64,000 bases of DNA from positions 3,945,152-4,009,151 of the forward strand of contig NC_088305.1 in NCBI RefSeq assembly GCF_032854445.1, given 5' to 3'. The stretch is from Liolophura sinensis. Its lineage: Eukaryota > Mollusca > Polyplacophora > Chitonida > Chitonidae. Under the pieces are notes generated by a model. That model had not been told where the DNA came from and searched no databases. It saw nothing but the letters and a program-made list of their open reading frames with translations. Shown one piece after another: positions 56,611 to 64,000 of this stretch. Position numbers and translations under genes: made by a program. The first letter of the stretch is position 1. The number at the start of each line of letters is the position of its first letter.

Positions 56611-57454
56611 AACAATCATGACTGTTAAGTACGTGTTTCAGGCTTAAAATTATCCCTGAATTTCAAATAAAGTGAATTATTTGGAGTCTTTTGGCATTGG
56701 AATTTAACCTGCCAAAGTCGAATGGAATGCTACTGGGAATATTATACCTCAGAGAGTTGGTATGGTATACCTACAGAGATTCTTGATTTCTATGGCCATT
56801 ACACGATCACATGATTTTGCAAGATATGATGTACAACAATAACGCGCTCAAAAAAGCCACACTTACAAGGTAATATACAACTTCCAAGAGGCAATAGTCA
56901 GCGATCTCGATCGTTCTACTGCAGTTATTTCATTTTGCGTGTTATCTTGCGTCTGCTTGATTTTAAAGTAATCAACCGGATGATGGTTTGCTCCCCTATC
57001 GACGCACAAGGCCGGCAAATTAAAGTACTCAGATCTTGAAAAGTGGTGTTCAATTCGTGCTTTGCGCCCGTTGAATATCCTCACTTTCCATTGACACTTA
57101 TTGATCTGATGTCCCATCCAACAGCCTGCACTGTCTGTATTTTAGTTCAAATTCATTTAAAAGTGAGCGAATCTGATTCCTTATTTTCCTTTGTCTGCCT
57201 GTTTATAACAGTGAGAAGTAAAATAGTCTTTGCCAGAAACCAGCACAGTGTCAAAATTTGCTCATAATAGGCTGAAGTTTATCATCAACAACAAAATTAT
57301 TTCAAGTCATCAGGAAAGCTTGCCTGAATACCTCCTTATACCCCTTATACATGTATTAATATACATGGTGTGTTCCTCCAATCGGCACGTCCCTACGTAG
57401 GTCCGCTTCCGCTTTTTTCCGAGGTTGGTTTCTCATCCATCAAACGATACACTG

Positions 57455-57836
57455 AGTGAGAGAGTGAGTGCTTGGGGTTTAAGGTCGTACTTAATAATTT
57501 TTGCAGTCATATGACGACGAAAAAATCCTTAGAGTGCATGTAATGTGCCTCCTTGCTGCAGGACGGATTTCCACCGCTCATATATTTAGTGCTGCTTCAC
57601 TGAGACGCCTTACCGAAGGCATGTAATCCGCACCGCCCGAGCCATTATACTGATACCGGTCAACCAGCCGTTGCTCAATTCCCTTCATGCTGAACGCCAA
57701 GCGAGTAAGTTACAATTTCGTCTTTTCAGGTCTTAGGTGTGGCTTGACCCAGGATTGACACTGGAGTGACCCAGGATTGACCCTGGATCTACCACTCCCG
57801 TTGCGGACACTCTACCAACTGTTCTATCGTGGACGG
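57455..57836 (-). mobile_element. SINE (family B), complete-looking copy
   Basis: On the minus strand: tRNA-like head AGAACAGTTGGTAGAGTGTC with B-box GGGTCAATCC, body TTGACCGGTATCAGTATAAT, GGCTCGGGCGGTGCGGATTA, CGTCTCAGTGAAGCAGCACT, AAATCCGTCCTGCAGCAAGG, AGGCACATTACATGCACTCT and 3' end TTAAACCCCAAGCACTCACT. It is used here as the reference for family B. Its head abuts the reverse-transcriptase fragment at 57837. Confidence 0.85.
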
Positions 57837-58232
57837 TCGATATATTGATGATCTGCTGGCTTTAAACAATCCATATATAGCAAAGGCTGTGGAAGATGTT
57901 TACCCACCTTCGTTGGATTTATATTTGTACATAGATCAAAACGTTCCCTCTCTCGCAGACTTTACGACAAGGGGGATAGTTTCAGTTTTGACACTGTAAA
58001 TTATCCTTGCTTGGACAGCAGCACATCGAAGGGACCTGCATATAGCGAGTACATATCTCGCCTTGTAGCATTTCGATCCTGCGTGTTGTGTGACGATTTC
58101 AATCAAAGTCACCACTTATTACTACAAAAACTAGTGTGTCAAGGTTATTCCATCAAACGCCTTCACTCCAGGTTTCTTAAGTTCTACAATGAATACAGTT
58201 CTCTTGTAAGTAAATATGGACAAAGCGTTTAG
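57835..58232 (+). pseudogene. Retroelement reverse-transcriptase fragment (Penelope/DIRS-like)
   Basis: The first part (57835 to about 57957) translates to GRYIDDLLALNNPY and VEDVYPPSLDLYLYIDQNV. YIDD stands at the place of the YxDD catalytic motif of reverse transcriptases. After a frameshift near 57958 the next frame continues LYDKGDSFSFDTVNYPCLD, PAYSEYISRLVAFRSC and GYSIKRLHSRFLKFYNEYSS to a stop at about 58230. The order matches the C-terminal part of polymerases I associate with Penelope-like or related elements in marine invertebrates. It is truncated on the left by a SINE and has no endonuclease domain, so it is a dead fragment. Confidence 0.65.
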
Positions 58233-58439
58233 AATCTCTGGCAATCCGCTTCATGTCTAATTCCGCTTAACCCGGGGGCTAGGGGCTGTATATTCATCGT
58301 GTTGAATTAGATCGCCACGTTGAGATATGTGAATAGTTGCACAATAAAAGCCCAACTGAGATACATTTTTTGTTGTCGACAACTGATATTTTAGCATGGT
58401 ACACAATTAGAACATACCGCGCGTCTTTCCTACATCAGT

Positions 58440-58625
58440 GAAAACCGTTGACCGTTTCTCTTTGTATCATTCCGTCCTATTTTCATGCTTTATATACTTT
58501 CTTAGTTCTTTGGTAATTTGTGTTAAACGTCGCTTTGGAAATTGGCCTTGTAATTACTGACACGGACGTCCTTATTGGTTGACGACAGGTATACGAATGT
58601 CTGTTTCGACGCATAGATCCTCACG
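58440..58625 (-). repeat. Dispersed repeat family C, copy 7
   Basis: On the minus strand: CTATGCGTCGAAACAGACAT, TCGTATACCTGTCGTCAACC, AAGGCCAATTTCCAAAGCGA, CGTTTAACACAAATTACCAA, AGAACTAAGAAAGTATATAA and GGTCAACGGTTTTCACTGAT. Confidence 0.75.
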
Positions 58626-59468
58626 ATACCTCTACGTGAGGCAGGTGGGGCAATAAGGTACACTTAACTTTGGACAACTGTAAGAGCTATTAATATTAAA
58701 CAGTTCGTCCCAAATTGGAGTTAGAGCTATTATTATACTCATTAAATATAAGATAATGTTCACCATATGTGTACTGGCGTATTTAAATTCAGGTACAAGC
58801 CCGTTAAAAAAAGCGAATTTCTCATTTTGTCCCATATTTGGGGCAAATTTGTACACTGTCTGGGGCAAAATGAAACGCAGGTTTCATGTTACAAAAGTAC
58901 ACAAGTGGATAAAAAAGTTCACAGTCTGAGGTAGAGTTCAAATTTATTCACTTCAGAGTTAGCACAAATATAATTGGGAAATTCTTCTCCTTGGAAACAC
59001 TGCTTGGATGACTTCATTCGGTTTAATGGAATAAAAATACAACCAAACAAACACGCGAACAATAGGCAAAAATGCATTATAGATCGAAGACGTCTGACCC
59101 AAAAATCAGAAGTAGAGGAGACTTTGTCATCACTAATTCGTGCACAGGCTGGGGAGTGCCCAGCAAATAGGGCACTGTATCATTCTGGCCTGCATACTTG
59201 TGCTCCACAGTTCCAAACAGTAAATACATTCTACATTTTCTCCCACCCTTGTCACTGACCTTTCAAGTGTTGGTCTCGTCTTCCTGTAGTTTGTCCGACA
59301 CGCCTCCAGCGGCGAACTGTTATCAGTTGTTAAGTTTATTGTACCAGGTGGATTCTTTTTGCTATTTGTGCTTTTTTTTGTGAGCCTCACTGCGCGTTCA
59401 AACAGCTTTTGTTTGCACGGACTGCTGGAGAGTACGGCAGCTCTTCCACAGCGAGAGTTTGGTTTACC

Positions 59469-60177
59469 TTATGGTCCGACAGTAGATTTTGGCAGACAGA
59501 AGTTAAATGGTGAAATATATGAAGCATCAGATTCTGTTCGCGCTAATGAGGATGGTAGATGAGCTGTGGATTGCATGGTATATGTACCTGTTACGGCAGC
59601 TGTCGAGAACACAGGAGCAGCGGATAGTACAGGTTCACTGGCTTGTATTGGATCAGTGAATGATAATGAAGTTATGAATGGGATGTTGGCTGTGGATGGT
59701 ACAGAGGTTGTGGATGGCACAGGAGGAGCACATGGTATGGGATCACTAGCTGGTACGGGATCAGTGGATGGTACTGGAGTTGTGTATGGATTAGTAGCTG
59801 TGGATGGCGCATAAGCAGCGGATGGTTTGGGATCAGTGGATGGTACTGGAGTTGTGTATGGCTTGGTAGCTGTGGATGGCGCAGAAGCCGCGGATGGTAT
59901 GGGATCAGTGGATGTTGCTTGAGTTGTGGATGGCACAGGAGCAGCGGATTGTACGGGATCTCTGGATGGTTCGGGATCGGTGGATGACATGTTGGCTGTG
60001 CATGGTACGGGAGCTGTGGACGGCTTAGGAGCAGCGGATGGCACTGGTAGATCTGTGAACGGACCATTGGCATCAGCAGGAAGTATGGCTGGAGCATGGA
60101 GAGCTGTAGGCCCAGCAGCTGCAAATTGGTGTGCCTCATATATGTCCCTGTTTGCAGGGAAAATTTCAGTTCCGCGA
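59469..60177 (-). CDS. Possible exon of a Pro/Ser/Thr-repeat (mucin-like) protein
   Basis: A minus-strand frame is open from after a TAA at about 60185 to the TAA at 59471-59469, about 235 codons. It begins with non-repetitive GTEIFPANRDIYEAHQFAAA, then runs into degenerate 6-residue repeats of the type PVPSTD, PIPSAA, TKPYTT with a Pro every second or third residue, and ends in a non-repetitive tail (SYISPFNFCLPKSTVGP). The Pro/Ser/Thr/Ala composition is mucin-like. The unique ends argue for real coding sequence; against it, the region is a DNA tandem repeat (18/36 bp) and other frames are partly open. There is no signal peptide in the exon, and an upstream exon would be required. Confidence 0.3.
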
Positions 60178-60199
60178 AAACCGCATTAAGCGGTTGCAT

Positions 60200-61670
60200 C
60201 TTAACATAGCCATTTAAGTCCGTTTTATCTTGCTAGGTCGATCACACCGACAGTCTTTGTGTTTGTGGAATCTAGTCCATCTAGTACCAAAAGGACGCGG
60301 CTGTCTTTGGTGGCGCCTGGCGTCTTCACGAAATGTTTAGGTATTCGGTACTCCAGCGGCTCAAGGCAGGCGGAGCCTGGCCTGGCCACCAGGTGTCGCC
60401 TGTGTCTATAGCTTAGGGGATTCCCGATGTTGCCATGACACCGCAAGGATGAACCGGAGTCTAAAAACAGTCATTAAATCCAAAGATAAAGGTTTACCTT
60501 GCTAAATTGTAAGAAAATATTTATTCTGTAATGATCGCACTTCTCAATTAGCCTATCTTCCCGTCAGGTTGCCACAACAGTACTAGGAATAATATGTGAA
60601 AATACGTCACGCTTTCCACGTGATCGTCATTTCACTGAAACAACAGCAATGAAGGGCGACGACAATGCATATTTAGGCTACATGCTTGCGGAATGTCGGA
60701 TTAAATGTGTTTGCTAAATTAATTTTAGTGGAAGGAACATACTGATTTTATACATCGAACATGTAACTAGGGCACGTGTCATGTATCAGCATGCGTTCAA
60801 TGAAGTGTGTATCATTCAAGGGGAGTAACTCGTGTATTTAATTATCACAAAGAACGGAAAGACGCATCTATTTTCTGCATACTATTTGGGAAATGTTTAA
60901 ATGTTTTGAAATTATCAGTCGATAATGAAAATAATCAAGCAGATAGTATTTATGGACATAATTTTCTAAAATTTCTCATTAAATCAAAGTTTAAAAAATG
61001 CAAACAGGGATTAAATTTTCTGTCGACATATCAAACAAGATACTCACTGAAGTTACTCTTGCCAACAGACATATTTACTGTTTAACTATTTTGCACCATT
61101 ACACCAGTTTGAGGCCAAAGTTGTTTGGGATTGTGTTCCTTTTGTCTGTTCGTTCGGAACAGTCCAGGCCTACTTAGTGCATGATGACCTTCATGCGGTG
61201 GCCGTAATCCCGTCTGTGTCTTTGGAACATATGACACAGTTCAGATGCTTCGAAAGACATTTTTTCTCACAAAAACGTAAATGCTGAGCAGAATCAAGCC
61301 TCATGCCTTGGTTTCTCCTATGTATTTTTAATCTATGCTCAAAGATCTGGGCAATGTTGTGCAGCATTATTTGTAAAAAAATATTGCTCGGTCCCATGAT
61401 TCCTGTAATATTGGGTGGAATTATAACTAGTAAGCTATGTGTTTTTATCTCCTTTGTTGATTACAAGAATTCCAAGCGCAGTTACAGAATTTCAATAAAT
61501 CCTTGCAGTGTTTACCACCACTCAAAATTATCCATCATAGATGAACTTTCCAATTATCCAATCTGATGGCGCGGCACGGAGAGTATTTCAATCAAGTTTG
61601 CAAGTAGATATATAAAGACTACATTAGATTTTACCGTACCAGTACATTATAGTATAATAAAAGTTTTACA
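60200..61670. other. Intergenic, nothing recognised
   Basis: Short ORFs only (for example 60807-61085 and 61303-61566 on the plus strand), none recognised. The minus-strand ORF at 60225-60446 might be an upstream exon of the Pro/Ser/Thr-repeat candidate, but no clear splice sites support it. Confidence 0.3.
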
Positions 61671-61671
61671 G

Positions 61672-61800
61672 CATTAAGAGTGAAACCAGAGCGGCAACGA
61701 CAGATTGTTAGCTAGCAAATGGTCACAGGTAACCGGTGAAAAACACGTTACTGGTCTAGAATTTCTCAAAATGCTGTATTGTCATCACATTTTTATGGCA
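61672..61800 (+). repeat. Single diverged unit of the 48-bp satellite plus its right flank
   Basis: ACAGCATTAAGAGTGAAACC, AGAGCGGCAACGACAG, then GCAAATGGTCACAGGTAACC match the last unit and right border of the 50346-52600 array (GGCAAATGGTCACAGGTAAC at about 52601). The similarity continues weakly to TTTTTATGGCA. Array edge and singleton are about 9 kb apart. Confidence 0.7.
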
Positions 61801-63230
61801 TTCAATAACATCACAACAATGCAAAGGGACCAGGCCGCGGGGATGCTTAATCTACCAGCAGTATCCTGGTTTGTAAGACTTTATCAAGAAACATAACAAA
61901 GCTGTTCTTATTCATTCCAGGATTCAGTCCCTCTGAACACAGCTGGGGACACATCAACTACCGCCCACGATACCAAGTTAACGCTGGTGCCATGACGGGA
62001 TTGGATTCTATTCATCAGACAACACGGTTTAACTAACAGACGTATGTAATTCACTTTTATCAATCTTATATGTCCAGATATGAGAACTGTGGCATTTCTG
62101 AACATCTTATGGAATAAATGCACGTTTTCCTCCAAAGAGTTCCGGTAAGTCATGTTACAAGTAGTAAGGTTGTTGAGATAGCTGACATGTACTGCTAATG
62201 ATCGTGACCCGTAAATTTTCTGCTCTAGAATTAGGGAATAACGGTTTGATTTTTTTTGCATTATATTCCATGGTTTCGTGCGGAGACAACAGACATGCCC
62301 ACTTTTTATCGCGGCATAAACCATAGGCACTTACAGCAAATCTAACCCTAATTTCTATTCAAATAAGTCATTTTCAACACAATGTTAGTTGATGAATTTC
62401 TAACCAGTTCCTTGTCAAAATGACTGAATTTTAATCTCTACATGCTACACACATAGAAGTGCCCGATTAGCCCAACGCGTATAAGCCGTGGATTTCAACG
62501 TGAAGACGACAGAGAAGTTAATGAAAGTGTGCTATTTATATATCTGATTTGTACTTTTCCATTAAACCTGGCACACTGTCCAATATTTAAGGGATCCATT
62601 TTGACCATGGCGTTATTTATCTTTTGTTTGAAGCAGAAGACACTTATAACCATATCTTATTTACCTTTTGGAAAAGTTCAACTTGGCTAGACGGTGCGAA
62701 TCTTGGCAAGATGCCAACGTACATGAAACGTCATTTTACCTCGCGTTTGTCTGCCTAATGTTTTCCTGGCTTAGAATATGATTGAACCTGTTTTCATCCA
62801 GAAAGTGTAAAGCCAACAATTTCCATTCACAGAAATTTCAAACTATTTTCAGGTAAAATATCCATTAAAAAATCTCAGCCGAAAGGGCAAACGAAAAACT
62901 TTTAGCGCGTGCTTTGGCATTATCAATCATGATATGGCAGGGTAGTATGTAATGTATACAGAGGTGCAAACTTTGAAATGATAAAAGACACCGCTACATT
63001 GCCACCTGTTACCTGTTTAACTTGCAAGTCATAATATTTATCACTGAAAAGCAATTCTTCCTTTTACGTTGGAAATTCGTGTGCCACTTGGATAAAGATT
63101 TATGCTTAAACTCTTTCTCCAATATATAAGTTCTACTGTCCAATAAGTTTTGTTATTAAAAACATGTGTGGCAGATCACGCAGAGTAGTGAAATCCATCT
63201 AACGTTTGCAGCTTGGCTGATTAAACTGGA
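61801..63230. other. Intergenic, nothing recognised
   Basis: AT-rich. The 140-codon minus-strand ORF at 61908-62330 has no feature I recognise, and no repeats of note were seen. Confidence 0.35.
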
Positions 63231-63235
63231 CATTA

Positions 63236-63853
63236 AGCCCCGTCCAGACTACCCAACTTCTCTCGACTTTTGTTGACTCAACAAGAGTCAACTTGAAGAT
63301 GAGTCAACAAGTTGAGCCGTGTTGAGTAGTCTGGGCGGGTTCTTCAATTCCATTCAACAACTCTCAACGCCATTCAACTTTGGAATCGGAAACGTGCATG
63401 TGTATTTTTGTCATCAAGTTGAGTCAAGTTGAGTGAACGTAGCCAATCACCGGGCGTGTAGAAATATCGTGACCGTCTAAACGCACGTGATCTGGGCAAA
63501 ATGGCCGCGCCAAAGATGAAAGAGAGAAACTGGTCTCACCATGAGACAGTTTTGTTGGTACAAGATTATGGCCATGGCGATAAGCGCAGCCGATAATCTC
63601 ACGACACAATTCTTCCGGCTGATCGACATTGTGTCTCGTGCATTGGAGAGAAAGATAGAAATTCCCTCCAGTTTATCGAAGTTTGGTTCAAAAGGACACA
63701 GCTCAGCACTGTTCAACACACGACAACAGTGTTGGACAGTGTTGACCTATCTGATTTGTAGTGTGGACGGGACACTCAACTTACTTCAATAGCATTCAAC
63801 TTGCTGTTGAGTCAACAAAAGTTGAACGATATTGAATAGTCTGGATGGGGGTT
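63236..63853 (+). mobile_element. PIF/Harbinger-like non-autonomous DNA transposon
   Basis: The left end AGCCCCGTCCAGACTACCCA and the right end (reverse complement AACCCCCATCCAGACTATTC) are inverted repeats over about 46 bp (63236-63284 and 63805-63853), both reaching TTTTGTTGACTCAACA. The element is flanked by TTA on both sides (63233-63235 and 63854-63856), the 3-bp target typical of PIF/Harbinger. Inside, an ATG at 63501 opens 31 codons starting MAAPKMKERNWSHHETVLLV, reminiscent of the N-terminus of the Myb/SANT-like protein of such transposons, then stops (TAA 63594-63596). No transposase is present. Confidence 0.65.
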
Positions 63854-64000
63854 TTACCAATTGTCCAACATTTTGCCATACAAGCCTAATGGTTTACACT
63901 AAAATGGCATTAGCTTTCGTCGTCTTATAGAACCTCTCGTCGTGAGAAGATTCCATTTGCTGCATGTTACCGGAGTTGTGAAGCTGTGACAGAAACTCTA

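Noticed and set aside
61908-62330. 140-codon minus-strand ORF as a gene
   Set aside because: No family resemblance, no supporting context, and composition like the surrounding non-coding DNA.

Overview
This window is eukaryotic nuclear DNA from an invertebrate animal, most likely a mollusc or a close lophotrochozoan. The evidence is two intron-rich genes with GT-AG splice sites, many tRNA-derived SINEs whose 3' module (GCTGGCCGCCGTCGTATAAG, then AACACCAATCAAATAAATAA) I associate with mollusc genomes, and a membrane chitin synthase of animal type. It holds no operons and no prokaryotic features.

Layout. 1-3.7 kb: intergenic, with a CpG-richer promoter-like stretch at 1.8-2.4 kb, a possible small divergent first exon, and a minisatellite. 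3728-14317 (+): a complete nine-exon gene for bifunctional coenzyme A synthase (COASY, 566 aa). Its introns hold a foldback element, SINE pieces and a large 43-bp minisatellite. 14.3-26.4 kb: the gap between two convergent genes. It is occupied by small MITE-like elements and a 2.8-kb element with 148-bp terminal inverted repeats that split a SINE. GC-rich, CCAAT-box-rich and possibly histone-derived DNA lies inside that element. 26427-40148 (-): a complete ten-coding-exon chitin synthase gene (1346 aa, no myosin head). All diagnostic motifs are present (DAD, CGRTHPIG, CCPGC, EDR, QRRRW, SWGTR). It also has a long Ser/Asp/Glu-rich insertion inside the glycosyltransferase domain and one GC-AG intron. 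40.2-64 kb: gene-poor DNA dominated by minisatellites (38-, 41-, 48- and 50-bp units), an unnamed dispersed repeat family, SINEs, a retroelement reverse-transcriptase fragment, a PIF/Harbinger-like non-autonomous transposon, and two weak coding candidates (48.2 kb and 59.5-60.2 kb).

The most unusual observation is in the chitin synthase gene. The second coding exon, which carries the first membrane segment, has seeded a tandem array. The 3' end of the exon, its 5' splice site and the first intron bases are repeated nine times at about 118-120 bp spacing (about 38.56-39.69 kb). Only the 5'-most unit keeps both the acceptor and the full reading frame, but all nine units keep an intact GTGAGT donor.

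The two genes are not functionally linked in any obvious way. COASY makes CoA from 4'-phosphopantetheine. Chitin synthase polymerises UDP-GlcNAc and exports chitin. All exon models were built by hand from splice consensus, reading phase and family knowledge; no transcript data were available.
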